Part shown: in pieces, positions 23,512 to 31,704 of the stretch | Position numbering within the stretch: position 1 is the first letter of the stretch | Layout of the letters: the number at the start of each line of letters is the position of its first letter | The notes under the pieces: generated by a model | What the model was told of the DNA's origin: nothing | Seen by the model: only the letters and a program-made list of their open reading frames with translations | The model's database searches: none | NCBI GenBank assembly: GCA_015067025.1 | Contig: SVNC01000012.1 | Location: 1-56,254, forward strand | DNA: 56,254 nt | From: Oscillospiraceae bacterium | Lineage (GTDB): Bacteria > Bacillota > Clostridia > Oscillospirales > Ruminococcaceae | Reading direction: 5' to 3' | Program-made: the position numbers and the translations under genes

Positions 23512-26319
23512 CTATTCCATATATACCAGCAATGCGATGATACTCAAAGGATAACCTTCCTTTTCGGGTGCTTTAACATCACGGTATTCATATGTTACGA
23601 CCTGACCAACGCTGTATGCATAAGCATAATCGTCAATAAGCCAGACAACCTCTCCAAATTCCGTTTTTCCTTCGTCAAGTCCCGGCGAAATTAACAATCT
23701 ACCATCTTCGACCAGGATAACTTCTCCGAACCAGATGCGAGTATCATCAACAGGAAATGCAGATAGATCACAGGTATATTTGATGTGCCCGAACTTGCTA
23801 TAAATATCATCTGTGTCCGGTTGTGTTGTATCCGTCTCAATTATCTTATACTTAAGCCCATTCTGAACCGCATAATCATAAGCGTAAGAATTCATATAAC
23901 AGTATATTACAGCCTTCGGACAATCTGATATGTCTTCTTCGGTTATAGTTGTGCCGACTCCTACCTCTATTTTTTCGAGATTACGGCAATGTTCAAAGCA
24001 GGCAAAGCCAATATCGACCCACTCACCGATAGTAATCTGACTTAGCGTGGAACAATCGCTGAAGGCAAAGGTACCTATGCTTTTAAGCTTTGCAGGGAGC
24101 TTTAAAGACTTAAGTGAGTTGCAGTTGGAAAAAGCAGCGTCTCCGATTGTTTCCACGTTATCAGGTATCTCTATACGGTTTAAAGCTGTACAACCCAAAA
24201 AGGCTTTTGCATCTATCATCTGAAGGGAAGAAGGGAGCTTTACTTCAGCTAATTCTGAACACATAGAGAAAGCACTGTACCCTATTTTTGTAACGCCGTC
24301 GGGAATGGTGACAGAAATCAGATTGCGACAATTTTCAAAGACAGATTCTTCGATAACCGTAACGGATGCAGGAATATTTATTTTTTCGAGGGATTCACAA
24401 TTTTTGAACGCATCCTTGCCGATAGCGGTAATATTGTCATTAAGGTTTATTTCTGTAAGATCAGGACAATCTTCAAAGGCGTAGCTTCCGACAGAGGTGA
24501 CTGTATCAGGCAGAGAAACGCTTTTCAAAAAAATACATCCGCTGAAGAGCTTATTACTTATCTCTGTTACACCTTGTGGAATTTTCACTGACTCAAGGTA
24601 AGGGCAGTCACTGAAGGCACCAACGCCGATTTTTGTAACGGTATCGGGTATTGAAACCTTTATGAGATGATCACAGCCTTTAAATGCCTCGTACTTTATT
24701 TCCGTAACACCCTCAGGGATTACCACCGATAACAGATCATCTACGGACATCGCACCTTTTCCTATAGACGTTACCTTTTTGCCATCTATTTCAGATGGTA
24801 CAATAAGCTCGGAATTTTCACCGACTGTATACCCCGTTATTTCAACGGTGTCATCGGGTAGCAGGATGTACTCAAAGCTACCGAAGGTTTTTTCATATTC
24901 CTCGTCGATCGGATTAACGTAGTTAAGCCCGTTTTCCTTTGCATAGCTTTCTGCATAAGAATCTCTATGACAAAACAGGACGGCACTTTTTGTAAATGCA
25001 TCCTCTCCGATATGGGTAAGAGAGCGGGGAAGCGTTATTTCTTCAAGTGCACACGGGGTTTCTGTCGAATCGGCAAAGGCTCTGTCACCTATACTGATTA
25101 CGCCCTCTCTTATTACAGCGGTTCTTAAATTTGCACAGCCTTTGAATGCACTTTCGCCGATAACGAGCTTATCCTCAGGATTGCCTGAGCCTATATTGGC
25201 AGAGCAGAGCAGTTTGCAGGATGCAAAGGCACCTGCCTCTATTGTTTTAAGGCTACGGGGAAATTTTACCGTTTCAAGATTGTAGCAGGCGAAAAAGGCA
25301 TTGCCACCTATTTTCGTAGTCCCTTCAGGAATATTAAGCGTTACTAATGCGTAATTGTAAGCAAAAGCACTGTCTTCAACGTATCTTAGATTTTGTGGGA
25401 ATTCGATTTTTTCCAGCTTATCGCACGCTTCAAAGGTATGTTCCTTTATTACTGTAAGATTTTTGGGTATATTTACTTCCTTCAACTTAGTACACAAATA
25501 GAACGTGAAACCGTCCAGATGGGTTATGGTATCAGGCAGACTGACGGAAATCAGTGTTTCCTCTTTATATTGGAAGGCATTCTGATGCACAGAGGTGACA
25601 GTCTTGCCGTCTATAGTTTCAGGGATGACAATGTTTTCGTCATTACCATTGTAGCTTACAAGCTCTATAGTACCATCAGACAGCGGCTGATATTTATATT
25701 CACCGCTTGATATAATATCACCTACAGGTTTATTGGTAAATTCGCAGGCGATCTGATTTTTTGATGATGCCACGTAGATCTCAGCTACTGAACCTCTTGG
25801 AATGCAAAGAACGGTATTTTCTGCAAAAGCATTATCTCCGATAGCTGTGACGTTATAGGAAAAGGTCAGCTTTTTGAGTGTCTTGCAGTTAGCAAAAGCA
25901 CCTTCTGCTATAGAGCTTATCTTTTTGCCGTTAATTTCTGTCGGGAGCGTAAGCTTGGTTTCATCACCGTTGTATTTTACAATTTCTACAGTATCATCGG
26001 GGAGAATTCTGTATTCATAATCGCCTTCGGTATAAGTAATGCTTTCGCTGTTTATACCGGACTCCACAGGCTGTGTATCAATACCACCGTTTAAAAGCAG
26101 AACGGACGTCAGCACCGCAATACCGATAAGAGCAACTATGCAAGCGGCAACAGCAAGCATAAGGCTATTATTTTTCTTCTTTTCTTCAACAATGATCAGC
26201 TCGTCGGAATCTGTTTCGGTAAGGGATTTTTTGTGCAGCGTCTGAGCCATTTCAGAAATATGCTCATCGCTTATATTGTTAAGAGACTCGTCCCATAATT
26301 TCTTTTTCTTATCGTTCAT
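23512..26319 (-). CDS. putative anti-sigma factor with giant LRR_5 (BspA-like) exterior
   Basis: The 935-residue protein has a short cytoplasmic part, one membrane helix at about 52-77 and a huge exterior. The N-terminus WDESLNNISDEHISEMAQ resembles the conserved opening of clostridial anti-sigma factors encoded behind ECF genes. The exterior holds three blocks of LRR_5 repeats (units like LTEVKLPSSLQMIDAKAFLGC). Each block opens with a header of the type YEYRILPDDTVEIVKYNG...LTLPTEINGKKISSIAEGAF and closes with a YAE..YA..NGLNY spacer. The last about 90 residues (FGEVILVEDGRLLISPGLDEG...VGQVVTYEY) look like a DUF3221-type OB domain. It starts ten bases after the sigma gene behind AAGGAGG. 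A surface-exposed sensor that holds the sigma factor is inferred. Confidence 0.8.
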   Translation of the reverse strand: MNDKKKKLWDESLNNISDEHISEMAQTLHKKSLTETDSDELIIVEEKKKNNSLMLAVAACIVALIGIAVLTSVLLLNGGIDTQPVESGINSESITYTEGDYEYRILPDDTVEIVKYNGDETKLTLPTEINGKKISSIAEGAFANCKTLKKLTFSYNVTAIGDNAFAENTVLCIPRGSVAEIYVASSKNQIACEFTNKPVGDIISSGEYKYQPLSDGTIELVSYNGNDENIVIPETIDGKTVTSVHQNAFQYKEETLISVSLPDTITHLDGFTFYLCTKLKEVNIPKNLTVIKEHTFEACDKLEKIEFPQNLRYVEDSAFAYNYALVTLNIPEGTTKIGGNAFFACYNLETVKFPRSLKTIEAGAFASCKLLCSANIGSGNPEDKLVIGESAFKGCANLRTAVIREGVISIGDRAFADSTETPCALEEITLPRSLTHIGEDAFTKSAVLFCHRDSYAESYAKENGLNYVNPIDEEYEKTFGSFEYILLPDDTVEITGYTVGENSELIVPSEIDGKKVTSIGKGAMSVDDLLSVVIPEGVTEIKYEAFKGCDHLIKVSIPDTVTKIGVGAFSDCPYLESVKIPQGVTEISNKLFSGCIFLKSVSLPDTVTSVGSYAFEDCPDLTEINLNDNITAIGKDAFKNCESLEKINIPASVTVIEESVFENCRNLISVTIPDGVTKIGYSAFSMCSELAEVKLPSSLQMIDAKAFLGCTALNRIEIPDNVETIGDAAFSNCNSLKSLKLPAKLKSIGTFAFSDCSTLSQITIGEWVDIGFACFEHCRNLEKIEVGVGTTITEEDISDCPKAVIYCYMNSYAYDYAVQNGLKYKIIETDTTQPDTDDIYSKFGHIKYTCDLSAFPVDDTRIWFGEVILVEDGRLLISPGLDEGKTEFGEVVWLIDDYAYAYSVGQVVTYEYRDVKAPEKEGYPLSIIALLVYME

Positions 26320-26329
26320 AGTAGCCTCC

Positions 26330-26875
26330 TTACACTTCTATTCCGTTATTCTTGAGGTAAGCACGCAGACCCTCTCTTGTTCTTAAAAGCTGAGCACGGA
26401 CTGCATTTTCGTTTAAATTAAAACAGTCGCCTATAGTCTGCATTGACATATTGCAATAATATCTCATAAGAAACATCTGACGATTGCGGCTTTTAATAGT
26501 ACTGAGATATTTATCAATAAATGACGTAAGCTCACTCGCTTCAAGAATATCCTGCGGGTCGCTGTCATCGCCGATTACTTCTTCGAGTTCATTATAGATG
26601 TTTTCTGCTTTGTGACGGGAAAGCTTTCGGAGTAAGTCTATAGCGGTGTTTCTTGCAATTTTGCAGATAAAGGCACAAAGAGATTTCGGAAAGGCCGGAG
26701 GTATAGCATTCCAGGTGCTTAAATATGTAGAGTTCTCACATTCTTTAGTATCCTCGTCATTCCTTAATATCTCGTAAGAAATCTTTCTTACAAGCTTTCC
26801 GTACTTATCTTTGGTTTCGGTGATGGCTGTTTCGTTTCTTTCATTATAAAGAATGATTATTCTGTTATCTTCCAT
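26330..26875 (-). CDS. ECF-type RNA polymerase sigma factor
   Basis: The 181-residue sigma factor has region 2 (about 15-80: AITETKDKYGKLVRKISYEILRN, then the promoter-melting ST.LSTWNAIP and CAFICKIARNTAIDLLRK) and region 4 (about 115-170: MFLMRYYCNMSMQTIGDCFNLNENAVRAQLLRTREGLRAYL). There is no region 1 or 3, typical of ECF sigma factors. A GTG at 26893 is open in frame, but AAAGGGGG lies just upstream of the ATG at 26875, which I choose. It precedes the LRR membrane protein by ten bases, the standard sigma/anti-sigma arrangement. Confidence 0.92.
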   Translation of the reverse strand: MEDNRIIILYNERNETAITETKDKYGKLVRKISYEILRNDEDTKECENSTYLSTWNAIPPAFPKSLCAFICKIARNTAIDLLRKLSRHKAENIYNELEEVIGDDSDPQDILEASELTSFIDKYLSTIKSRNRQMFLMRYYCNMSMQTIGDCFNLNENAVRAQLLRTREGLRAYLKNNGIEV

Positions 26876-26901
26876 ATCTTTGCCCCCTTTCACCCTATAA
26901 G

Positions 26902-26922
26902 ACGAAATCTTTTTGATTTCGT
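26902..26922 (-). promoter_or_regulatory. perfect hairpin in the sigma-gene leader
   Basis: ACGAAATC and GATTTCGT are perfect 8-bp arms with a five-base loop, between the promoter and the ribosome binding site. AACGAAAT also flanks it. It may be a regulator site or a leader hairpin. Confidence 0.45.
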
Positions 26923-26943
26923 TACGAATTTTTTGATGTTTTT

Positions 26944-26972
26944 AATTTATCATATCCTATATTTTTTGTCAA
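26944..26972 (-). promoter_or_regulatory. sigma-A-like promoter of the ECF sigma gene
   Basis: On the minus strand TTGACA (26972-26967), 17 bases ending in TGA, then TAAATT (26949-26944). Confidence 0.7.
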
Positions 26973-27016
26973 TAAGAGATAAGAGGGTAAAAAACTTTAA
27001 AATATACAAATACTTC

Positions 27017-27045
27017 TTGAATTTTCTGCTTTAAAGTGATATAAT
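27017..27045 (+). promoter_or_regulatory. sigma-A promoter of the phenylacetate-CoA ligase gene
   Basis: TTGAAT (27017-27022), 17 bases, TATAAT (27040-27045) with TGA extension. The spacer contains CTGCTTTAAAG (27026-27036), identical to an 11-mer in the GH43 promoter spacer. Confidence 0.82.
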
Positions 27046-27086
27046 GATAAGAGCGTTTAAAATATAAGCAGAAAGGAAAGATAAAA

Positions 27087-28385
27087 ATGTTCTTTCAGAA
27101 GGATATAGAAACAATGCCCAGAGAGGAGTTAAAAAAACTCCAGCTGGAAAAACTCAAATACATAGCAAAATACTGCTACGATAACGTGGCGTTATATAAG
27201 CGTAAGTTTGACGAGGCAGGCTTTGACCCCTCAAAGATAAAGACCTTATCTGATATTCAGTACATCCCCTATACCACAAAAGCGGATTTCAGAGACAACT
27301 ATCCCTTCGGTATGTTTGCAGTACCCGTAAAGGATGTAGTAAGACTTCACGCTTCATCAGGTACTACAGGTAAGCCCACGGTAGTAGGCTATACAAAGAA
27401 CGATATTGATATGTGGTCTGACTGTATGGCAAGACTTGTAGTTGCCGCAGGTGCAAGCGATGAGGACATCGTACAGATCTCCTTTGGCTACGGACTTTTC
27501 ACAGGTGCTTTAGGACTTCACTACGGACTTGAAAAGATAGGTGCTACAGTTGTTCCTTGTTCATCAGGTAACACAGAAAAACAGGTTATGCTGATGAAGG
27601 ACTTCGGCACAACAGCCCTTGTTTCGACCCCCTCATATGCTTTACGTATCGGTGAAGTAGCTCAGGAAATGGGCGTATCAAGAGACGAATTAAAGCTCAG
27701 ACTCGGTCTTTTCGGTTCTGAAGGCTGTACCGCGGAAATGAGAAAGCAGGTAGAAGATTACCTCGGAGTTATGGCTACCGATAACTATGGTATGAGCGAG
27801 CTTATAGGTCCCGGTGTATCAGGTGAATGTACCTACAGAAACGGTATGCACTTCAATGAAGACCACTTCTTACCCGAAATAATCAATCCCGAAACAGGAG
27901 AAGTTCTCCCTGAGGGCGAAAAGGGTGAACTTGTTATAACAACACTTTCTAAGGAAGCGTTACCCGTTCTCCGCTACAGAACTAAGGATATCACATCCTT
28001 AACTTACGAAAAGTGCGAATGTGGCAGAACTCATTGCCGTATGGCAAAGCCCACAGGCAGAAGCGACGATATGCTTAAGATCCGTGGCGTAAACGTATTC
28101 CCCTCACAGATCGAAAGCGTTATTATGAACATTCCTCAGATCGCTCCTCACTATCAGCTCGTAGTTACAAGAGCAGGTACAAGCGACAGACTTGAAGTAA
28201 AGTGCGAGCTTGTGGATGCGGCTGTACTTGAAAGTCTCGGTGCACTTTCAAATCTTCAGAAGACTATCCACCACAATTTACAGACAGTCCTCGGTATTGA
28301 TACAAAGGTAACACTTGTTGAACCTAAGAGCCTTGAAAGATTTCAGGGTAAAGCAAAGAGAGTTATAGACCTCAGAAATCAGTGA
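27087..28385 (+). CDS. paaK: phenylacetate-CoA ligase
   Basis: This ANL-superfamily adenylating enzyme activates phenylacetate (or a related aryl acid such as indoleacetate) with ATP and CoA. The 432-residue protein has the P-loop-like SSGTTGKPTVVGYT, NYGMSELIGPGVSGEC, the adenylate-binding YRTKDIT and the C-terminal hinge GRSDDMLKIRGVNVFPSQIE; length is typical. In gut anaerobes such enzymes often work with indolepyruvate/2-oxoacid oxidoreductases in aromatic amino-acid metabolism, but no such genes are beside it here. It is a single-gene unit with promoter and terminator. Confidence 0.95.
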   Translation: MFFQKDIETMPREELKKLQLEKLKYIAKYCYDNVALYKRKFDEAGFDPSKIKTLSDIQYIPYTTKADFRDNYPFGMFAVPVKDVVRLHASSGTTGKPTVVGYTKNDIDMWSDCMARLVVAAGASDEDIVQISFGYGLFTGALGLHYGLEKIGATVVPCSSGNTEKQVMLMKDFGTTALVSTPSYALRIGEVAQEMGVSRDELKLRLGLFGSEGCTAEMRKQVEDYLGVMATDNYGMSELIGPGVSGECTYRNGMHFNEDHFLPEIINPETGEVLPEGEKGELVITTLSKEALPVLRYRTKDITSLTYEKCECGRTHCRMAKPTGRSDDMLKIRGVNVFPSQIESVIMNIPQIAPHYQLVVTRAGTSDRLEVKCELVDAAVLESLGALSNLQKTIHHNLQTVLGIDTKVTLVEPKSLERFQGKAKRVIDLRNQ

Positions 28386-28409
28386 GAATATCAGTATACA
28401 GATATCCTA

Positions 28410-28438
28410 TCCCGCAGTATAAAACTGCGGGATTTTTT
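28410..28438 (+). terminator. terminator of paaK
   Basis: TCCCGCAGT pairs with ACTGCGGGA over a short A-rich loop, followed by TTTTTT. Confidence 0.93.
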
Positions 28439-28515
28439 AGTAAAATATGGTCTGAAAGACATTTTTAATTTACATAAAAGCAGATATATATTTATATAAT
28501 AATATACAAAACTGC

Positions 28516-28544
28516 TTGACAAAGACAGATAACTGTGATAATAT
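28516..28544 (+). promoter_or_regulatory. promoter of the small lipoprotein gene
   Basis: TTGACA (28516-28521), 17 bases ending in TGA, TAATAT (28539-28544). The leader to the GTG start is about 80 bases. Confidence 0.7.
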
Positions 28545-28633
28545 AAAAATAACAAAGGAATAAAATGGATGGACGCCATTTCCCTTTGTCATATCAAATC
28601 ACTATGTAGTTTATTTTAAGGAGGTATTTTATT

Positions 28634-28954
28634 GTGAAAAAGATGCTATTATTGCCTATATGTCTTAGCTTAATCTGCACAATGTTTTTGAGTGGATGTA
28701 CCCAGTACGATAATATGGGCACTCCGTCCGTTTCTGTAAACGGTAAGTTTTATAACTGGACATTAAATGAAGAACACGAGCATTTTGATAGTCCTCCGGA
28801 GGGCTATGAGAAAGTGTCTGATGAGGATGTGGAATACCATTTCTTCGCAGGGGGAGAAGGTGTGTGGGTAAATTCAGATAATCCGGATGTGGTATATGTA
28901 TATACCGATCAGAATCACAGAGGAACAAAAAAATATTGCAAGTTTGCCAATTGA
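28634..28954 (+). CDS. small lipoprotein, unknown function
   Basis: The 106-residue protein has a lipoprotein signal peptide with lipobox FLSGC (Cys22). The mature part of about 85 residues is acidic and aromatic-rich (NGKFYNWTLNEEHEHF, DVVYVYTDQNHRGTKKYCKF). The start is GTG at 28634, nine bases after a perfect AAGGAGG. An ATG four codons in lacks such a site. It has its own promoter. I recognise no family; a small surface lipoprotein is all that can be said. Confidence 0.72.
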   Translation: MKKMLLLPICLSLICTMFLSGCTQYDNMGTPSVSVNGKFYNWTLNEEHEHFDSPPEGYEKVSDEDVEYHFFAGGEGVWVNSDNPDVVYVYTDQNHRGTKKYCKFAN

Positions 28955-29010
28955 TTGGTCAATCGAATAAGGTCAACATAAATGAATAGGAAATTAAGAA
29001 GGATGAAGAA

Positions 29011-29125
29011 GTGAAATTGTTATCAAAGTTTGTTGTAATCCTTTTATCTGTTTGTTAGTGCAATTGTATCTTGCTTTTCAGGTATGAAAGTGAGCAACAC
29101 CAAGCAGTACTTCATTTCAATTTAA
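29011..29125 (+). pseudogene. possible remnant of a small lipoprotein gene
   Basis: Behind AAGAAGGAT a GTG opens VKLLSKFVVILLSV before a stop. One base out of phase the frame continues LFVSAIVSCFSGMKVSNTKQ to a stop at about 29125. Together they read like a lipoprotein signal peptide with lipobox IVSC broken by a one-base shift and truncated soon after. It lies between two intact lipoprotein genes. Short sequences can look like this by chance, so confidence is low. Confidence 0.3.
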
Positions 29126-29133
29126 TTTCAGTC

Positions 29134-29157
29134 AAATTGTGGCTATGTACACAATTT
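29134..29157 (+). promoter_or_regulatory. perfect palindrome directly before a lipoprotein gene
   Basis: AAATTGTG and CACAATTT are perfect 8-bp arms with an 8-base centre, ending only a few bases before the ribosome binding site AAAGGAGG. It is either an operator or a leader hairpin. I see no clear promoter immediately before it. Confidence 0.45.
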
Positions 29158-29177
29158 AAATAAAGGAGGACATAACC

Positions 29178-30173
29178 ATGAAAAGAAAAAATCTTATTTT
29201 TCCCGCTCTTTTACTTTCTCTCTGCTGTTTATTTACCTCCTGCAATAATGCCAATACCGCTTCGGACACATCAAAGGAAAGCGGAAGCGTTGTTACTGAT
29301 ACATCTGATAATATTGACAGTACCCCCTCTGATACCTCTTCTGAGGAGCAGTCAAGTGATATCGAAAAGGAAAGCTCTGTAGCCTCAGAGGATTCTTCAG
29401 ATCTTACAACATTTGAAATTGATCTGATAAATATGGAATACTACAAGTCTATAAAAAACCATTATAACACAGATAAAACCTTCTGGCAGCAGTTTCCTGC
29501 CTTTACCGTAGGGGATGTTACCTATGATATGGGTAAAGATTTTGACAATCTTTTGATTTGCGATGAAGAGCTTTACAAAACCATATACAGCCTTATTGTA
29601 AGTCAGCAAAGCTTTTACAACAAGGTAGAATTTGTACAGGGACATAAGGCTTTGAAGGACGCAGAAGAATACGGGAACAGAGGCAAGGAATACCGTGAAA
29701 AATACGAGCTCCCCGGCGGATATTACGAAGTGAACCCTGAATTTTTCGGCTTTTCTGATATGGAAGGTATGTACAACAGAATATGCGAAATATATACGGG
29801 TATAACAAGAGATAATTTAGAGGAATATGTTAAGATGTACAAGGATATTGACGGTAAGCTTTGTGTAAACAGAGGTCCCGGCGAAATGGGAAGTCTTGAC
29901 TTTAATTTCTACCAGGCACAGTACCTGCTTTTTTATGAAAATGACAGCAAGGATTCCTTACTTTGTATTGCGGCTCACCCTCAGGACTCTGCTGACGGAA
30001 TAACAAAAACTGCAATAGGAGGACTGTATATATACAGATATAAGCTTGTTGACGGAGAATGGAGATGTGCTATCCGTGAAGTAGACAACCGTGGATTGAC
30101 ATATTTTACGGGTCTTCTTGATTATGAGTTTGTATACGCTGAAAATGTATCAGGTTGGTATACAGAAGAATGA
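29178..30173 (+). CDS. lipoprotein with Ser/Asp linker, unknown function
   Basis: The 331-residue protein has a lipoprotein signal peptide (lipobox FTSC, Cys22), a Ser/Thr/Asp/Glu-rich linker to about residue 75, and a globular domain of about 250 residues with many aromatic residues (YYKSIKNHYNTDKTFWQQF, GGYYEVNPEFFGFSDMEGMY, YIYRYKLVDGEWRCAIREVD). The linker suggests the domain is held away from the membrane. Start behind AAAGGAGG. No family recognised. Two hairpins follow. Confidence 0.75.
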   Translation: MKRKNLIFPALLLSLCCLFTSCNNANTASDTSKESGSVVTDTSDNIDSTPSDTSSEEQSSDIEKESSVASEDSSDLTTFEIDLINMEYYKSIKNHYNTDKTFWQQFPAFTVGDVTYDMGKDFDNLLICDEELYKTIYSLIVSQQSFYNKVEFVQGHKALKDAEEYGNRGKEYREKYELPGGYYEVNPEFFGFSDMEGMYNRICEIYTGITRDNLEEYVKMYKDIDGKLCVNRGPGEMGSLDFNFYQAQYLLFYENDSKDSLLCIAAHPQDSADGITKTAIGGLYIYRYKLVDGEWRCAIREVDNRGLTYFTGLLDYEFVYAENVSGWYTEE

Positions 30174-30204
30174 TAGGTAAGAGCTTAACAAATGAATAAA
30201 CACA

Positions 30205-30230
30205 AACCCCACGTCTTATGACGTGGGGTT
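30205..30230 (+). terminator. hairpin after the lipoprotein gene
   Basis: AACCCCACGTC pairs perfectly with GACGTGGGGTT. The tail on the plus strand is AAAAATTT rather than a T run, so the stem is convincing but classical termination is less sure. Confidence 0.6.
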
Positions 30231-30237
30231 AAAAATT

Positions 30238-30262
30238 TCCCCTGAGAAATATTCTCAGGGGC
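30238..30262 (-). terminator. terminator of glyS
   Basis: CCCCTGAGAA pairs with TTCTCAGGGG; on the minus strand AAATTTTT follows. It lies 8 bases from the facing hairpin of the converging lipoprotein gene. Confidence 0.7.
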
Positions 30263-30277
30263 TTATTACTTATATAA

Positions 30278-31654
30278 TCAGAATGCGATTCTGTCCTCGA
30301 TATACTTCTTTACGTCAGCAATCGGAATTCTTTCCTGCTTCATGCTGTCACGCTCACGGACTGTTACGCAACCGTCTTCTTCACTTTCAAAGTCGTAAGT
30401 GATGCAGAAGGGAGTACCGATTTCGTCCTGTCTTCTGTATCTCTTACCGATAGCACCTGCGTCGTCAAAATCAACAACGAAGTACTTGCTAAGCTCAGCC
30501 TGGATCTCTCCTGCCTTTTCAGAAAGCTTCTTTGATAAGGGGAGAACTGCCGCCTTGATAGGAGCAAGATAGGGGTGGAAATGCATAACTGTACGTGTTG
30601 TACCGTCCTCAAGTGTTTCCTCGTCATAAGCTTCTGTGATGATTGTAAGGAATAATCTTTCAACACCGAGAGAAGGCTCAACAACGTAAGGAACGTACTT
30701 TTCGTTTGTTTCGGGATCAAAGTATTCAAGCTTCTGACCGCTTGTCTTGATATGCTGGGTGAGGTCGTAGTCTGTTCTGTCTGCGATGCCCCATAATTCG
30801 CCCCAGCCGAAGGGGAAGAGGTATTCAAAGTCTGTTGTAGCCTTTGAGTAGAAGCAAAGCTCCTCGGGATCGTGGTCGCGAAGTCTTAAGTTTTCTTCCT
30901 TTATACCAAGAGATAAGAGCCAGTTCTTGCAATAATCCTTCCAGAAGTAGAACCAGTCAAGGTCTGTACCGGGCTTGCAGAAGAATTCAAGCTCCATCTG
31001 TTCAAATTCTCTTACACGGAAAATAAAGTTACCGGGTGTGATCTCGTTTCTGAAGGATTTACCTATCTGAGCTACGCCGAAGGGAACCTTTTTACGTGTT
31101 GTACGCTGGATATTTGCAAAGTTTACAAAGATACCCTGTGCAGTTTCGGGACGGAGATATAATTCGCTCTTACTGTCCTCTGTTACACCCTGGAAGGTCT
31201 TGAACATAAGGTTGAACTGTCTTATATCTGTAAAGTCAGCCTTGCCGCAGTTGGGGCATACGATACCCTTTTCCTTTATAAACTCTGTCATCTGCTCGTT
31301 GGACCAGCCTGCACAGTTTGTGCCGTCAAAATCTTCGATAAGGTTATCCGCTCTGTGACGTGTCTTACAAGCTTTGCAGTCCATAAGAGGATCGGAGAAA
31401 CCGCCGATGTGACCTGATGCAACCCATGTCTGAGGGTTCATAAGGATAGCACTGTCGAGTCCTACGTTGTACTTGCATTCCTGAATGAATTTTTTTCTCC
31501 AGGCATCCTTGATGTTTGTCTTAAGCTCTACACCTAAAGGGCCGTAGTCCCAAGTGTTTGCAAGACCGCCGTAGATCTCACTGCCGGGGTAGATGAAGCC
31601 TCTGCCCTTGCAAAGAGCAACAAGCTTGTCCATGGTTTTTTCTGTGTTCTTCAT
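30278..31654 (-). CDS. glyS: glycyl-tRNA synthetase, single-chain dimeric type
   Basis: This class II synthetase charges tRNA-Gly. The 458-residue chain is the alpha-2 (eukaryote/archaea-like) type, not the separate alpha/beta chains of E. coli: [28 protein letters not shown], a zinc-binding insert (CKACKTRH and CPNCGKAD), motif 2 [24 protein letters not shown], motif 3 [17 protein letters not shown] and the C-terminal anticodon domain with [21 protein letters not shown]. It starts at ATG 31654 behind AAAGGAATAT. The 50-base gap to the upstream lipoprotein gene holds a small CCCTC/GAGGG hairpin but has no room for a T-box leader, so it probably belongs to the ilvE transcript. Confidence 0.97.
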   Translation of the reverse strand: MKNTEKTMDKLVALCKGRGFIYPGSEIYGGLANTWDYGPLGVELKTNIKDAWRKKFIQECKYNVGLDSAILMNPQTWVASGHIGGFSDPLMDCKACKTRHRADNLIEDFDGTNCAGWSNEQMTEFIKEKGIVCPNCGKADFTDIRQFNLMFKTFQGVTEDSKSELYLRPETAQGIFVNFANIQRTTRKKVPFGVAQIGKSFRNEITPGNFIFRVREFEQMELEFFCKPGTDLDWFYFWKDYCKNWLLSLGIKEENLRLRDHDPEELCFYSKATTDFEYLFPFGWGELWGIADRTDYDLTQHIKTSGQKLEYFDPETNEKYVPYVVEPSLGVERLFLTIITEAYDEETLEDGTTRTVMHFHPYLAPIKAAVLPLSKKLSEKAGEIQAELSKYFVVDFDDAGAIGKRYRRQDEIGTPFCITYDFESEEDGCVTVRERDSMKQERIPIADVKKYIEDRIAF

Positions 31655-31704
31655 TTTAATATATTCCTTTCATTGTCCCTCGTGGCTTGAGGGAACATTA
31701 TTAA

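Noticed and set aside
28391-28579. 62-codon minus-strand frame
   Set aside because: It covers the paaK terminator and the next promoter and has no coding features.
31655-31704. T-box leader before glyS
   Set aside because: Only 50 bases separate glyS from the upstream gene and no specifier loop, T-box sequence or antiterminator is present; just a CCCTC/GAGGG hairpin.
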